From assembly GCA_017642895.1 (NCBI GenBank), contig JAEPON010000005.1, positions 248,001-312,000 of the forward strand: DNA of 64,000 nucleotides, read 5' to 3'. Every line of letters starts with the position of its first letter. Position 1 is the stretch's first letter. Below the pieces are notes generated by a model. That model worked only from the letters and a program-made list of their open reading frames with translations, did no database searches and had not been told where the DNA came from. The translations under genes and the position numbers were made by a program. Shown here piece after piece: positions 46,583-57,394 of this stretch. This DNA comes from Roseitalea sp. (GTDB lineage Bacteria; Pseudomonadota; Alphaproteobacteria; Rhizobiales; Rhizobiaceae).

Positions 46583-47659
46583 ATGGGGGTTTTTGCGCAT
46601 TCGGCGATCAGGGCCCGGCTGAAGCCGGCGCTGATCGGACTTGCATGTGCCGGTTTCGCACTTTTGTCCGGCGCCGGGCCGGCGCTGGCCGAGCAGCCCG
46701 CCAAGCAATTGTTCGGCAACACGCCACTGCCGTCGGCGACCGAAGCGCGCGTGCACGGCTTTTATTCCAATGGCTGCATTGCCGGCGCGGTGGCGATGCC
46801 GGTTGACGGGCCGAACTGGCAGGCCATGCGGCTCGAACGCAACCGACGCTGGGGCCATCCGGACCTGATCGCGCTGGTGCAGCGCCTGTCACGGGACGCA
46901 GCAACCGATGGCTGGCCGGGCCTTCTGGTCGGCGACATCTCGCAGCCGCGCGGCGGGCCGATGCTGTCCGGGCATGCGTCGCATCAGATCGGGCTCGACG
47001 CCGATATCTGGCTGACCCGGATGCCGAACCGGCGCCTGACGCAGGCCGAGCGGGCCAACACAAGCGCGATCTCGGTGCTCAAACAGGGCACGCTTCACAT
47101 CGATCCGGCGATCTGGACCGCCGAACATGCCAGATTGCTGCGGCGGGCGGCGTCCTATGACCGAGTCGAACGGTTGTTCGTGCATCCCGGCATCAAGAGG
47201 GCAATGTGCGATGCCTATGGCGACAATCGCGGCAATGACCGCTGGATGATCAAGATCCGTCCCTATTACGGACACCACTATCATTTCCACATCCGCATGA
47301 CATGCCCGGCCGATTCGCCCAATTGCCGGCCACAGGACCCGGTGCCGGCCTCCGGCAATGGCTGCGATTCCTCGCTCGACTGGTGGTTCACCTCCGAACC
47401 CTGGACACCCAAGCCGCAGGCGCCGGGCACAAGGCCCCGGCCACGCCCCGAGAAGACGCTGGCAGACCTGCCCAATGCCTGCCGTGGCGTGCTGCGTGCG
47501 CCGCGCCCTGCGTCCGAAAGCCTGGCCACCTATTCGGCCTCGTTCGATCAGGTTGCGATGATCGCCTCGGCCGTGCCGCTCGCCGGTGCCGCACCGGCCC
47601 GCGCCACGCTTCCGGGCCTGTCGCGGCTGCCCATTCCGGCAAACCGGCCGCAGCAATAG
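46583..47659 (+). CDS. mepA: penicillin-insensitive murein endopeptidase
   Basis: 358 residues with a signal peptide (basic start, hydrophobic LIGLACAGFALLSG, cleavage after GPALA). The LAS-type zinc site is SGHASHQIGLDADIW together with HYHFHIRM. MepA cleaves D-Ala-meso-DAP crosslinks in peptidoglycan in the periplasm. The last 60 residues after the catalytic domain are Pro/Arg-rich and extend beyond the E. coli protein (274 aa). GAGAGG precedes the ATG. Confidence 0.93.
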   Translation: MGVFAHSAIRARLKPALIGLACAGFALLSGAGPALAEQPAKQLFGNTPLPSATEARVHGFYSNGCIAGAVAMPVDGPNWQAMRLERNRRWGHPDLIALVQRLSRDAATDGWPGLLVGDISQPRGGPMLSGHASHQIGLDADIWLTRMPNRRLTQAERANTSAISVLKQGTLHIDPAIWTAEHARLLRRAASYDRVERLFVHPGIKRAMCDAYGDNRGNDRWMIKIRPYYGHHYHFHIRMTCPADSPNCRPQDPVPASGNGCDSSLDWWFTSEPWTPKPQAPGTRPRPRPEKTLADLPNACRGVLRAPRPASESLATYSASFDQVAMIASAVPLAGAAPARATLPGLSRLPIPANRPQQ

Positions 47660-47747
47660 GAGGCAGCGAAAAAAGATGCGGCGCCACCTTTCACGCTCAC
47701 CGCAAAGCGGGTATTGAACACGCGTCTTCTAAATCGATTGAACCGCC

Positions 47748-48167
47748 ATGTCCGATGCCCTCACCATCGCCCTGGTCGCCCATGACCAGAAGAAGGACGA
47801 CATGGTCGCGTTCGTCCGCCGGCACGGTACGCTGCTGTCGCGCTGCGCGCTGGTGGCGACCGGCACGACCGGCGGCCGCATCGCCGATGCCGACCCCGCG
47901 CTTAACGTGTCGCGGCTGCGCAGCGGGCCGCTGGGTGGCGACCAGCAGATCGGCGCGATGATCGCCGAAGGCGCCATCGACGCGCTGATCTTCTTCGTCG
48001 ATCCGCTGACGCCGATGCCGCATGATGTTGACGTCAAGGCGCTGATGCGGTTGGCGATCGTCTACGATATTCCCATGGCGCTCAACGCCGCCACCGCCGA
48101 CATTCTTCTCACCGCGCTGACTGCGGGGCACGCCCCGGCGCACAACACGGAAAAGGCCCATGCCTAG
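47748..48167 (+). CDS. mgsA: methylglyoxal synthase
   Basis: 139 residues. [14 protein letters not shown] at the N-terminus, ATGTTGGRI for phosphate binding, [12 protein letters not shown] and the catalytic Asp in [14 protein letters not shown] match MgsA, which converts dihydroxyacetone phosphate to methylglyoxal and relieves sugar-phosphate stress. It overlaps glk by 8 nt, so the bypass enzyme and glucokinase are co-expressed. Confidence 0.95.
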   Translation: MSDALTIALVAHDQKKDDMVAFVRRHGTLLSRCALVATGTTGGRIADADPALNVSRLRSGPLGGDQQIGAMIAEGAIDALIFFVDPLTPMPHDVDVKALMRLAIVYDIPMALNAATADILLTALTAGHAPAHNTEKAHA

Positions 48168-49182
48168 CTCCTCCAGCCCCTTCGTCCTGCCGTTTCCGAT
48201 CCTGATCGCCGATGTGGGCGGCACCAATGCGCGCTTTTCGATCCTGGTCGATGCCAATGCCGAGCCCAAGGCGTTCGAGACGATCCGGACGCGTGACTTC
48301 CCGACGCTTGACGCGGCGATCCAGAGCCATGTGCTGGACCAGACCTCGCTGATGCCGCGCAGCGCGGTTCTGGCGGTGGCCGGGCCGACTGATGGCGACG
48401 TGATCGACCTAACCAACAATGACTGGGTGGTGCACCCGCGCCGGATGATCGAGGATCTGGGCTTCGACGATGTCGTCGTGCTGAACGACTATGAAGCGCA
48501 GGCGCTGGCCGTGGTTGCGCTCGACGATGATCAATTGCAGCAGATCGGCGGCGGCGAACGCGACCCCGGCGCCAATCGCGTGGTGATCGGCCCGGGCACC
48601 GGCCTTGGCGTTGCCGGCCTCGTCCATGCCGCGCTGACCTGGATTCCGGTCGCCGGCGAGGGTGGGCATGTCGATCTCGGCCCGCAGACCGACCGGGACG
48701 CCGAGGTCTTCGCCCATATCGAGCGGATCGGCGGCCGCGTCTCAGGCGAACAGGTGCTGTGCGGCAGCGGCATGGTCAATCTCTATCAGGCCGTGGCACG
48801 CGCCAACGGCAACGAACCGCGTTATTCCGACCCGTCCGAGGTCTCGCAGGCGGCCAAGCGGAAATCCGATCCGGACGCGGTGGAAACGCTCGATCTGTTC
48901 GCGGAATATCTGGGCCGCGTAGCCGGCGACCTGGCGCTCGTCTTCATGGCGCGGGGCGGGGTCTATCTGACCGGCGGCATCACCCAGAAGATCCTGCCTT
49001 TCTTCGACACCACGCGCTTTCGCACCGCGTTCGACAACAAGGCGCCGCACGGCGATCTGGTCAGTGCCATCCCGGCCTATGCCATCCTGCACGACCGCGC
49101 GCCAATGGAAGGGCTTGCCGCCTATGCGCGCACGCCGTCGCGGTTCGGCGTCTCGCTCGAAAACCGGCACTGGACGCGCTGA
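48160..49182 (+). CDS. glk: glucokinase
   Basis: 340 residues of the proteobacterial Glk (ROK-distant) family. The ATP-phosphate motif [15 protein letters not shown] starts near residue 15, [11 protein letters not shown] and [11 protein letters not shown] follow, and the catalytic EGGHVDLGP is in the middle. GGVYLTGGI lies towards the C-terminus. It phosphorylates glucose to glucose 6-phosphate. The ABC exporter gene begins 41 nt later. Confidence 0.95.
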   Translation: MPSSSSPFVLPFPILIADVGGTNARFSILVDANAEPKAFETIRTRDFPTLDAAIQSHVLDQTSLMPRSAVLAVAGPTDGDVIDLTNNDWVVHPRRMIEDLGFDDVVVLNDYEAQALAVVALDDDQLQQIGGGERDPGANRVVIGPGTGLGVAGLVHAALTWIPVAGEGGHVDLGPQTDRDAEVFAHIERIGGRVSGEQVLCGSGMVNLYQAVARANGNEPRYSDPSEVSQAAKRKSDPDAVETLDLFAEYLGRVAGDLALVFMARGGVYLTGGITQKILPFFDTTRFRTAFDNKAPHGDLVSAIPAYAILHDRAPMEGLAAYARTPSRFGVSLENRHWTR

Positions 49183-49223
49183 GCGCCTGTCCACCTCCGT
49201 TTGAATAGGCTATAGCGCGCGCC

Positions 49224-51044
49224 ATGAAAGACAGAGCGGACACGGCCGCCATCAAGAACAGACTTGGCGAAGGCGTCATCGCGGTTCTGCGGCGCATCCT
49301 GTCGGAAAACGGCCGCGCCTATGCGTGGCACTATGCGGTCACCATCGTCTGCCTCGTCCTGATCGGTACGACCACGGCGTTTGTTGCCTGGATCACCCGC
49401 GACGTTGTGGACGAGATCTTCGTGCGTCAGCGCGGCGACCTGATCATCGTCATCACCGGCACGGTGATCGGTGTCTTCCTGCTGCGCGGCGCGGCCATGT
49501 ATGTGCAGGCGGTGGTGCTGGCGCGCATCGGCAACGATCTGGTCGCGCGCTACCAGAGCCGTGTCTTCGACAAGCTGATGAAGCTCGGCATCGGCTATTT
49601 CACCGAGGCGCGCTCGGGCCATCTGGCGGCCCGGATCGCCGAAAACGTCAACGGCATTCGCGACGTGCTGTCGCTGACGCTGACGGCGCTGGGACGCGAC
49701 CTGATCTCGCTGATCGGGCTTCTGGTGGTCATGGTCACGATGGATCCGATGCTGTCGCTGATCGTCTTTTCGGTCGCGCCGGTCCTGATCCTGGCGGTTG
49801 CCTGGGTGTCGGCCCGCATCCGCAACGTGGTGCGCGAAACGGTCGAACTGAACGCGCGCGTGGTCGGCACGATGCAGGAATCGGTGCAGGGCATCACGGT
49901 CGTCAAGGCGTTCACCATGGAAGAGCGTCTCGGCGCGCGGATTGGCACGATCATCGACGATGCGCGGTCCAAGGCCGACCGGCTGGCCGGCATCATCGAG
50001 CGGGTCAACCCGGCCGCCGAAGTCTTTGCCGGGCTCGCCGTCGCCGGCGTGATCGCCTATGCGGGCCTGCGCGCGGTCAATGAAGGCCAGCCGCCGGGTG
50101 CCACCTTCGCCTTCATCACCGCGCTTCTTCTGGCCGCCGACCCGGCCCGCCGCCTCGGTCAGCTCAAGGTCAATCTTGAAAAGGCGATGGTCAATGCGCG
50201 GATGATCTACGAGATCCTCGACATGCCCGAGCGCCAGCGCGATCGCTCCGATGCCACGCCACTGACCATCACCGATGGCGATGTGCGGTTCGAGGGCGTG
50301 GACTTTTCCTATGGCGACGGCACCAAGGTGCTGCACGGGCTTTCGTTCGTCGCACCGGCGCACAAGACCACGGCAATTGTCGGTCCGTCGGGCGCCGGCA
50401 AGACGACGATCATCGCCCTGTTGCAGCGCTTTTACGACATCGACGGCGGAAAGATCCAAATCGACGGCCGGGAGATTGCGGGCGTGACGCTGTCTTCGCT
50501 GCGCGGGCAGATGGCGTTCGTCTCGCAGCAGCCCTATCTGTTCGAAGGCACGATCCGGCAGAATATCGGCTATGGACGGCCCGATGCGAGCGATGCGGAC
50601 ATCGAGGCGGCCGCACGGCAGGCCAATGCGCATGATTTCATCATGGAACAGTCGCAGGGCTATGACACGCCGGTCGGCGAAAATGGGGTGACTTTGTCCG
50701 GCGGCCAGCGCCAGCGCATCTCGATCGCCCGCGCGATCGTGCGCAACGCGCCGATCTTGCTGCTCGACGAGGCGACATCGGCGCTGGACAATGAGTCGGA
50801 AAAACTGGTGCAGCAGGCGCTCGAAGAGGTGATGGCCGGACGGACCACGATCGTCATCGCGCACCGTCTGTCGACGATCGTCTCGGCCGACCGAATCATC
50901 GTGATGGACAAGGGCGAGGTGGTCGAGACCGGCACCCACGCCGAACTTGCCAGCCGCAAGGGCGGCCTCTATGCCAAGCTGAACATGCTTGGCGCCGGGG
51001 CAGAACCCGATGCCGCAGAGGCTGAAATGGAGACAGGCGCGTGA
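49224..51044 (+). CDS. MsbA/LmrA-type ABC exporter (fused TMD-NBD)
   Basis: 606 residues. The N-terminal half holds six membrane helices; the C-terminal half is the ATPase with Walker [12 protein letters not shown]-loop [11 protein letters not shown], signature [14 protein letters not shown], Walker [13 protein letters not shown] and H-loop IAHRLSTI. Homodimeric exporters of this class move lipids or drugs across the inner membrane. The substrate is unknown. The stop overlaps the dapB GTG start. Confidence 0.94.
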   Translation: MKDRADTAAIKNRLGEGVIAVLRRILSENGRAYAWHYAVTIVCLVLIGTTTAFVAWITRDVVDEIFVRQRGDLIIVITGTVIGVFLLRGAAMYVQAVVLARIGNDLVARYQSRVFDKLMKLGIGYFTEARSGHLAARIAENVNGIRDVLSLTLTALGRDLISLIGLLVVMVTMDPMLSLIVFSVAPVLILAVAWVSARIRNVVRETVELNARVVGTMQESVQGITVVKAFTMEERLGARIGTIIDDARSKADRLAGIIERVNPAAEVFAGLAVAGVIAYAGLRAVNEGQPPGATFAFITALLLAADPARRLGQLKVNLEKAMVNARMIYEILDMPERQRDRSDATPLTITDGDVRFEGVDFSYGDGTKVLHGLSFVAPAHKTTAIVGPSGAGKTTIIALLQRFYDIDGGKIQIDGREIAGVTLSSLRGQMAFVSQQPYLFEGTIRQNIGYGRPDASDADIEAAARQANAHDFIMEQSQGYDTPVGENGVTLSGGQRQRISIARAIVRNAPILLLDEATSALDNESEKLVQQALEEVMAGRTTIVIAHRLSTIVSADRIIVMDKGEVVETGTHAELASRKGGLYAKLNMLGAGAEPDAAEAEMETGA

Positions 51045-51856
51045 GTGAACCGGTTGCCATTGCCGTCGTCGGCGCGGGCGGGCGCATGGGCCGGGCCCTG
51101 ATCGATGCCATCGCCGACGATCCGGCGGCGCGGCTGTCGGGCGCGCTCGAACGCGAAGGCGCCGAGGCGATCCTGCGCGATGCGGGAGACATCGCAGGCA
51201 CGGGCGCCAATGGCGTGACGGTGACCGCCGACGCGGATCAGGCATTTGACGGCGCCGACGCCATACTCGATTTCACCGCGCCGGCGGCGACGCGGATGTT
51301 TGCCGACATCGCGGCCGCAAAAGGCATCGCGCACATTATCGGCACCACCGGCATGAGCGCCGATGACGAGGCGCATGTGCATCTGGCGGCCCAGCGTACC
51401 GTCATCGTCAAGTCGGGCAACATGTCGATGGGCGTCATTTTGCTGTCGGTGCTGGTCGAGCAAGCCGCGGCGGCGCTTGAGGCGTCGGACTGGGACATCG
51501 AGGTCCTGGAGATGCACCACAAGCACAAGGTCGATGCGCCGTCGGGCACGGCGCTTCTGCTCGGCCAGGCGGCGGCAACCGGGCGCGCCATCGATCTCGA
51601 CCAGAATTCGGTGCGCATGCGCGACGGCCATACGGGGCCGCGCGCCGCAGGCGCGATCGGTTTCGCCACGCTGCGCGGCGGTTCGGCGGTCGGCGATCAT
51701 TCGGTGATCATGGCCGGGCCGGGCGAGCGGATTGTCCTTGCCCACCATGCCGAGGATCGCGGCATATTTGCGCGTGGCGCGGTCAAGGCGGCGATCTGGT
51801 CGCGCGGCAAGGCGCCGGGCCTTTATTCGATGCGTGACGTTCTGGGCGTCAGCTGA
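51041..51856 (+). CDS. dapB: 4-hydroxy-tetrahydrodipicolinate reductase
   Basis: 271 residues. The dinucleotide-binding [12 protein letters not shown] is near residue 10, and the catalytic [16 protein letters not shown] is in the middle. DapB serves lysine and diaminopimelate synthesis. The start is GTG, overlapping the ABC exporter stop as GTGA. Confidence 0.96.
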   Translation: MSEPVAIAVVGAGGRMGRALIDAIADDPAARLSGALEREGAEAILRDAGDIAGTGANGVTVTADADQAFDGADAILDFTAPAATRMFADIAAAKGIAHIIGTTGMSADDEAHVHLAAQRTVIVKSGNMSMGVILLSVLVEQAAAALEASDWDIEVLEMHHKHKVDAPSGTALLLGQAAATGRAIDLDQNSVRMRDGHTGPRAAGAIGFATLRGGSAVGDHSVIMAGPGERIVLAHHAEDRGIFARGAVKAAIWSRGKAPGLYSMRDVLGVS

Positions 51857-51885
51857 TTCAGTCAACCGACTTAGGGAGAATGCCG

Positions 51886-52527
51886 ATGTCCGGCACGATG
51901 GTTCTGGTCCGCCACGGACAGAGCGAATGGAACAAGAAGAACCTGTTCACCGGCTGGCGCGACCCGGACCTGACCGAACAGGGCGTCGCAGAGGCGATCG
52001 AGGCCGGCAAGGTGCTGGCCGAACGCGGCATAACATTCGACATCGCCTTCACATCGGTGCTGGTGCGTGCCGAACGCACCTGCCAGATGATCCTGGACGG
52101 TGTCGGCCAGTCCGACCTCGAAACCATCCATGACGAAGCGCTCAACGAGCGCAATTATGGCGATCTGGCGGGCCTGAACAAGGACGATGCCCGGGCCAAA
52201 TGGGGCGAGGAACAGGTGCATATCTGGCGCCGCTCCTACGACACGCCGCCGCCGGGGGAAGACGGCGAGAGCCTGCGGGACACGGGCGCGCGGGTTTGGC
52301 CCTATTACATGACGGAGATATTGCCGCGCGTTCTGCGCGGACAGACGGTGCTGGTCGCCGCGCACGGCAATTCCCTGCGCTCGCTCGTCATGATCCTCGA
52401 CGGGCACACGAAAGAGTCCATCACCCAGCTCAATCTGGGCACCGGCGTGCCGATGGTCTATCGCCTGCACGCCGATTCGACCGTCGCCGCCAAGGAAGTC
52501 CTGGGCGACATGTCCGGCGCGCATTGA
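51886..52527 (+). CDS. gpmA: 2,3-bisphosphoglycerate-dependent phosphoglycerate mutase
   Basis: 213 residues. The phospho-histidine motif [11 protein letters not shown] is near the start, followed by [14 protein letters not shown] and the second His in [11 protein letters not shown]. It interconverts 3- and 2-phosphoglycerate. The ATG at 51886 is seven nt after GGGAG; the ATG at 51880 is too close to it. The stop overlaps the TTG start of the next gene. Confidence 0.95.
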   Translation: MSGTMVLVRHGQSEWNKKNLFTGWRDPDLTEQGVAEAIEAGKVLAERGITFDIAFTSVLVRAERTCQMILDGVGQSDLETIHDEALNERNYGDLAGLNKDDARAKWGEEQVHIWRRSYDTPPPGEDGESLRDTGARVWPYYMTEILPRVLRGQTVLVAAHGNSLRSLVMILDGHTKESITQLNLGTGVPMVYRLHADSTVAAKEVLGDMSGAH

Positions 52528-52988
52528 GCCTCAAGACGACCATCCGGCCCGCGCGTCCCGGCGAAGCCGAGGCACTGACCGCGCTCTGCGTCCGGTCCAA
52601 GGCCCATTGGGGCTATGATGCCGCCTTCATGGCCAAGGCGATGAGCGAACTGACGGTCCGGCCCGACTGGATCGCCGACGGGCTGGTGCTTGTCGCCGAA
52701 ACGGGCGGCGCGGCGGCCGGCGTTGCCGGCATCACGGATGAAGGCGCAGGCATGTTCGATGTGTCGGTTTTCTTTATCGATCCCGGCCGGATGGGCGCAG
52801 GGGTCGGGCGTGTACTGTTCGGCGCGATCTGCGATCTGGCGCGCGCCAAGGGCGCCGCACGGCTGACGGTCCTGTCGGACCCCAACGCCGAACCCTTCTA
52901 CCGGCGCATGGGCGCGGTGCGGATCGGCGAAGAACGATCGTCCTCCAAGACAGGGCGAATCCTGCCGTTGCTCGCCTACGCGCTTTGA
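52524..52988 (+). CDS. GNAT-family N-acetyltransferase, TTG start
   Basis: 154 residues with the GNAT fold: [13 protein letters not shown] at the N-terminus, [20 protein letters not shown] as the acetyl-CoA binding region and [18 protein letters not shown] near the end. Substrate unknown. The start TTG overlaps the gpmA stop (TTGA); the frame extends further upstream only as a shadow inside gpmA. The end overlaps the convergent Ada-like gene by 13 nt. Confidence 0.87.
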   Translation: MSLKTTIRPARPGEAEALTALCVRSKAHWGYDAAFMAKAMSELTVRPDWIADGLVLVAETGGAAAGVAGITDEGAGMFDVSVFFIDPGRMGAGVGRVLFGAICDLARAKGAARLTVLSDPNAEPFYRRMGAVRIGEERSSSKTGRILPLLAYAL

Positions 52989-53866
52989 CCGCCGGCCACC
53001 TGGCCAGCCTCCCAGCCCAGAATCGCACGTTTGCGTGTCAGGCCCCAATGATAGCCGGTCAGCGCGCCGGATTTGCCCACCGCGCGGTGACATGGCACGA
53101 CGAAAGACACGGGATTAGCGCCGACCGCCGCGCCGACCGCGCGTGACGCGGTGGGCCTGCCGATCCGGTCGGCAATCTCCGAATAGGCTTCGGCCTTGCC
53201 CATCGGAATCTTCAAAAGCGCCTCCCAGACGCTGACCTGGAAATCGGTGCCGATCAGCACCACGCGCAGCGGCTGGTCGTGGCGCCAGGACCCGGGCGCG
53301 AAGATGCGTCCCGCATAGGGGCCGGTGGCCGCCATGTCCTCCTCGAACCGGGCGAACGGCCAGCGGCCGGATATGTCGGCGAACGCCTCGCGCTCGCCGC
53401 CCGCATCGCAAAAGGCAAGTCCGCACAATCCCCGGTCGGTGACCATGATCAGCGCGATGCCGAACGGGCACAGATGGTATCCGTACCGGATCGTCAGACC
53501 CTCGCCGCCGGCCTTGATCTCGCCTGGCGACATCGCTTCATGCGTGACGAACAGATCGTGCAGCCGCCCTGGGCCGGACAGGCCCAACTCGTAGGACGCA
53601 TCGAGCAGCGGCATGTCGGAGGCCAGAAGCCGCCGCGCATGGTCGATCGTCACCGCCTGCAAAAACGCTTTCGGAGAAAGACCGGCCCAACGGGTGAACA
53701 GTTTTTGCAGGGCCGTCGGTTCCATGCCCACATCGGCAGCAAGCGTTTCCAGCGAAGGCTGGTCGCGCCAATCCTGCGATATCTTTTCGATGACCCGGCG
53801 AACGGTCTCATAGTCGCTCGTTTCGATCGATGCGGGCTGGGTCAGAACGGCGTGCGGCTGTGCCAT
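52976..53866 (-). CDS. AraC-type HTH / methylated-DNA-cysteine methyltransferase fusion
   Basis: 296 residues. An N-terminal AraC-type helix-turn-helix (FTRWAGLSPKAFLQ ... ARRLLAS) is followed by the O6-alkylguanine-DNA alkyltransferase domain with the acceptor Cys in VVPCHRAVG and the active-site helix region GRPTASRAVGAAVGANP. It lacks the N-terminal zinc Cys4 domain of full Ada, so it repairs O6-alkylguanine but cannot sense phosphotriesters through that domain. The ATG at 53866 is used; the frame is open to 53929. Confidence 0.92.
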   Translation of the reverse strand: MAQPHAVLTQPASIETSDYETVRRVIEKISQDWRDQPSLETLAADVGMEPTALQKLFTRWAGLSPKAFLQAVTIDHARRLLASDMPLLDASYELGLSGPGRLHDLFVTHEAMSPGEIKAGGEGLTIRYGYHLCPFGIALIMVTDRGLCGLAFCDAGGEREAFADISGRWPFARFEEDMAATGPYAGRIFAPGSWRHDQPLRVVLIGTDFQVSVWEALLKIPMGKAEAYSEIADRIGRPTASRAVGAAVGANPVSFVVPCHRAVGKSGALTGYHWGLTRKRAILGWEAGQVAGGQSA

Positions 53867-53950
53867 GGCGATTTGTCCAGATGGTGTCGGTTGGGCGCCA
53901 TTGGAGCACCAAGGCCGATGCGCTGCCACCCGAAACTTGATGGCGGGCGA

Positions 53951-54454
53951 TCAGCGTCGTGCGGTCGCCAAAGCCTGCGAGAACGCCATCGCAAAACTCT
54001 CCCGATCGTCCGGGTTGAGGAAGGCGCCGATCGATGTGGCACGCCCCTGACCGGTCAGGCGCATGGCGGTGATGCCGATCTCGCTGTGCCGGTCGACATG
54101 GAACCGGGCCCAGAACGGATTGTAGTGATGGTCCTGGTGGCGGCCATTGGGCGCGATCTTGCGGATATGCACGTCCGAGCGGGTCACGGTAACCTGCTCG
54201 CGCGCCCGGCCGGCGCGAAAGCTCAGGCGGATCGCGAGATAAAGAATGAAGACATCGACGACCATGAAGATCGCCACCGGCCAGGCACCGAGCGCAAGAT
54301 AGAAAACCGCATTGCCCGCGCAAATCGCAGCGAAAACGCCCATAAGGAGGGCAAAGCCGCCCGGCGTCAAAGACCGGTGCGGAAAAAGCTCTGCGGCGAA
54401 TACCGCCTTTTCGGCGGACGCGGCGGGTTCTATGTCTGGGGGCACAACGGACAT
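53951..54454 (-). CDS. DUF2244 membrane protein
   Basis: 167 residues. PHRSLTPGGF precedes two membrane segments (about residues 33-75), followed by a basic C-terminal domain with NPFWARFHVD and IGAFLNPDDRESF. This is DUF2244, an integral membrane family of unknown function that often lies beside nth in alphaproteobacteria, as here (divergent, 21 nt). Confidence 0.88.
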   Translation of the reverse strand: MSVVPPDIEPAASAEKAVFAAELFPHRSLTPGGFALLMGVFAAICAGNAVFYLALGAWPVAIFMVVDVFILYLAIRLSFRAGRAREQVTVTRSDVHIRKIAPNGRHQDHHYNPFWARFHVDRHSEIGITAMRLTGQGRATSIGAFLNPDDRESFAMAFSQALATARR

Positions 54455-54475
54455 GGATCGAGGTTATAGGCCGCA

Positions 54476-55234
54476 ATGGATGCCAGCCAAGAGAAAAAGC
54501 CGATGGCGAAACGCGCCGCACCGGCAAAAAAGCGCAAGCGGCTGCCGCGGACCCGATATACGCAGGACGAGTTGCGCGAGATGTTCCGCCGCTTTTCGAT
54601 CCAGCGGCCCCAGCCCAAGGGCGAACTGGCGCATGTGAACCCCTATACGCTGGTCGTGGCCGTCGCGCTTTCCGCACAGGCGACCGATGCCGGGGTGAAC
54701 CGCGCGACGCGCGACCTGTTCAAGGTCGCCGACACGCCCGAAAAGATGCTGGCGCTCGGCGAAGAGACGGTGGGCGGCTACATCAAGTCCATCGGGCTCT
54801 GGCGCAACAAGGCCAAAAACGTGATCGCGCTGTCGCAAAAGCTGATCGATGATTTCGGCGGCGAGGTGCCGCAAACGCGCGAAGAGCTCACGACATTGCC
54901 CGGCGTCGGCCGCAAGACGGCCAATGTCGTCATGTCGATGGCGTTCGGCATTCCGACCATGGCCGTGGACACCCACATCTTGCGGATCGGCAACCGCATC
55001 GGGCTGGCGCCGGGCAAGACGCCCGACGAGGTGGAGGCGATCCTGATGAAAGTGATCCCGGAGGACTATCTCTACCACGCCCATCACTGGCTGATCCTGC
55101 ACGGGCGGTACACCTGCAAGGCGCGCAAGCCCGACTGCGTCGCCTGCGTGATCGCCGATCTGTGCAAATCCAGGGACAAGACGACGAGCGAACCCGCGCC
55201 ACTGGTGCCGCTGCCGCCGCAGGTGATCGGCTGA
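54476..55234 (+). CDS. nth: endonuclease III
   Basis: 252 residues with a basic N-terminal extension (KKRKRLPRTR). The helix-hairpin-helix is LPGVGRKTANVV with the catalytic Lys, the catalytic Asp lies in VDTHILRIGNR, and the [4Fe-4S] ligands are at the end (CKARKPDCVACVIADLC). It removes oxidised pyrimidines and nicks abasic sites. The stop overlaps the next start (TGATG). An in-frame ATG at 54503 is possible. Confidence 0.95.
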   Translation: MDASQEKKPMAKRAAPAKKRKRLPRTRYTQDELREMFRRFSIQRPQPKGELAHVNPYTLVVAVALSAQATDAGVNRATRDLFKVADTPEKMLALGEETVGGYIKSIGLWRNKAKNVIALSQKLIDDFGGEVPQTREELTTLPGVGRKTANVVMSMAFGIPTMAVDTHILRIGNRIGLAPGKTPDEVEAILMKVIPEDYLYHAHHWLILHGRYTCKARKPDCVACVIADLCKSRDKTTSEPAPLVPLPPQVIG

Positions 55235-56547
55235 TGGGTGCCAATCTGGTCATCGTCGTCGCGCTGATCCTGCTGAACGGCCTGTTCGCGTTGGCCGAAC
55301 TGGCCGTTGTCTCGTCGCGACGGGCACGGCTTCAGGCGCTCGCCGACAGGGGCCGGCGCGGCGCGCGCAGCGCCCTTGCGCTGCATGCCGACCCGGGCCG
55401 CTTCCTGTCATCGGTGCAGATCGGCATCACGCTGGTCGGCATCGTCAATGGCGCGTTTTCGGGCGAGGCGTTCGGTGATGCAGCCGCCGAAGCGCTCGTC
55501 GCGCTGGGTCTCAACGCGACAACCGCGGCCACGCTGGGCTATGCGGCGATCATCCTCGCCGTCACCTATCTGTCGGTGATCATCGGCGAACTGGTTCCCA
55601 AATCGCTGGCCCTGCGCAATCCCGAGGGCATTGCCTGCACGGTTGCTCCGGCGATGACGCTGTTTGCCCGGCTGGCGGCGCCGGCCGTCTGGGCGCTCGA
55701 CGCCTCAACGCGGCTGATCATGCGGTTGATCGGACAGGGCGGCGCCGAAGAGCCTCGCGTGACCGATGAGGAGATCAAGTCGCTGATCGCGCAGGCCGAA
55801 CAGGCCGGTGTCGTCGAAACCGGCGAGCGCGACATGATCGCCAGTGTGATGCGGCTGGCGGACCGGCGGGCAACCGGTCTGATGACACCGCGCATGGAGA
55901 TCGAATGGATCGATCTCGGCCGTTCGCCTCCCGATATCGCCGCGCACCTGAAAACAACCAGCCAGACCTTCCTGCCGGCAGCCAGGGACGGTCTCGACCA
56001 TGTGGAGGGTGTCGTGCGAACGCGCGAGGCGCTTTTGGTTCTGCTTGACGGCAAGACGCCCGATCTGCGTACGCTCGTGCGACCCGTTGACAGCGTGCCG
56101 GAAACCGCACCGGCGCTCGATGTGGTTACCCGTCTGCGGGAAGCGCCGACGCCGGTCGTCTTCGTCCGCGACGAACGCGGTCATTTGGAGGGACTGATCA
56201 CCTCGACGGACATTCTGGAATCGATCGCCGGCGACTTTGTGTCCGAAAGCGGGATTTCGGAACCCGACGTGGTGGCGCGCGATGACGGCACCTATCTGAT
56301 GAACGGCGCCATGCCGGCCGACGAGGCGGCCGAACTGCTCGGCATCTTGCTGCCCGAGCGCCGGTCGTATGAGACGCTGGCGGGGTTTGTGCTCGACCGG
56401 CTCGGCCGGCTGCCCGATACGGGCGAAGCCATCGAGGCCGATGGCTGGCGGCTGGACGTGATCGACATGGACGGGCAGCGGATCGACAAGCTGCTGGCCC
56501 GGCGTACCGCCACAACGCGCCGCGCCGGAAAGGGTGCCGGCGCCTGA
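55234..56547 (+). CDS. CNNM/hemolysin-family protein (DUF21-CBS-CorC)
   Basis: 437 residues. The N-terminal DUF21/CNNM domain has three to four membrane helices (VVALILLNGLFALAELAVV, SVQIGITLVGIVNGAFSG). A CBS pair (MTPRMEIEWIDL ... LEGLITSTDILE) and a C-terminal CorC/HlyC domain follow. Such proteins are linked to Mg2+ or Co2+ export. Despite the old name, haemolysis is not implied. Confidence 0.92.
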   Translation: MGANLVIVVALILLNGLFALAELAVVSSRRARLQALADRGRRGARSALALHADPGRFLSSVQIGITLVGIVNGAFSGEAFGDAAAEALVALGLNATTAATLGYAAIILAVTYLSVIIGELVPKSLALRNPEGIACTVAPAMTLFARLAAPAVWALDASTRLIMRLIGQGGAEEPRVTDEEIKSLIAQAEQAGVVETGERDMIASVMRLADRRATGLMTPRMEIEWIDLGRSPPDIAAHLKTTSQTFLPAARDGLDHVEGVVRTREALLVLLDGKTPDLRTLVRPVDSVPETAPALDVVTRLREAPTPVVFVRDERGHLEGLITSTDILESIAGDFVSESGISEPDVVARDDGTYLMNGAMPADEAAELLGILLPERRSYETLAGFVLDRLGRLPDTGEAIEADGWRLDVIDMDGQRIDKLLARRTATTRRAGKGAGA

Positions 56548-56556
56548 ACGGCCCAC

Positions 56557-57288
56557 CTATGCGGCTGCGAAATGTCCCTCGCGCGCCTGCTTTTCCGCAA
56601 TCGCCTTGTGCAGATGCACCATCAGGGCGGCACCGAACAGCGGCGTCATCAGGTTGACAATGGGAATTGCCATGAAGCCGGCGATCAGAAGGCCGGCAAG
56701 GACCACCGTGCCCGAATGGCGCGAGCGCAGGTCGGCGGCGGTCTTTTCGTCATGAAAGCGCATGGCGGCGAACTGGAAATATTCACGGCCCAGCAGATAG
56801 GCGTTGACCGCCAAAAAGGCGATGAGATTGACGCCGGGGATCAACAACAACAACAGTGCGACCAGGTTTCCGGCGACCACAACGCCGAAGAACTTGACGC
56901 CGAGCACGATGGAACGACCGAGCGGCAAGGGCTTGCCGGCGGGCGCGTCGGGATAATCCTGTTGTTCAATGTGTTCGGCGACATCGTCCAGAAAGATACC
57001 GGCGATCACGGCACTCACCGGGCCGACGAGAAAGGCCAAACCGACCGCCAGCGCCAGACCGGCCGCAACCGCAGCGACCAGCCCGATCGTACCCGTCCAG
57101 CCGGGCAGCGTGAAACCGCCGACGAATGCTTCCAGATAGGGCAAAGCGGCCCATTCGACCGCATAGCGGATCGCGAACCAGGCCGCGATCAGGCCGACGA
57201 TCGTCAGACCGACAGACTTCCACAGAACCTGCCGCAGGGCCGGATCGAACAATTCGCCAAGCGCGCGCCGTGCCGAAACAATCACCAT
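56557..57288 (-). CDS. EI24/CysZ-like membrane protein
   Basis: 243 residues with about six hydrophobic segments and the conserved LFGAALMVHLHKAIAEK near the end, fitting the EI24/CysZ family (sulfate-permease-like membrane proteins). The sulfate role is known only for CysZ. The ATG at 57288 is used: the preceding 23 residues, read from a GTG at 57355-57357, are not hydrophobic or conserved-looking. It is convergent with the CNNM gene (9 nt apart). Confidence 0.82.
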   Translation of the reverse strand: MVIVSARRALGELFDPALRQVLWKSVGLTIVGLIAAWFAIRYAVEWAALPYLEAFVGGFTLPGWTGTIGLVAAVAAGLALAVGLAFLVGPVSAVIAGIFLDDVAEHIEQQDYPDAPAGKPLPLGRSIVLGVKFFGVVVAGNLVALLLLLIPGVNLIAFLAVNAYLLGREYFQFAAMRFHDEKTAADLRSRHSGTVVLAGLLIAGFMAIPIVNLMTPLFGAALMVHLHKAIAEKQAREGHFAAA

Positions 57289-57394
57289 GATCCGCAGATG
57301 GGTGCGCCAGGTTGCCTGTACAATGGCCCTGTCCGGACTTCCCATTGCGTCCCGCACAGGCTAAACGCGCCGGGACCGAGATAGAGGGCGCCCA

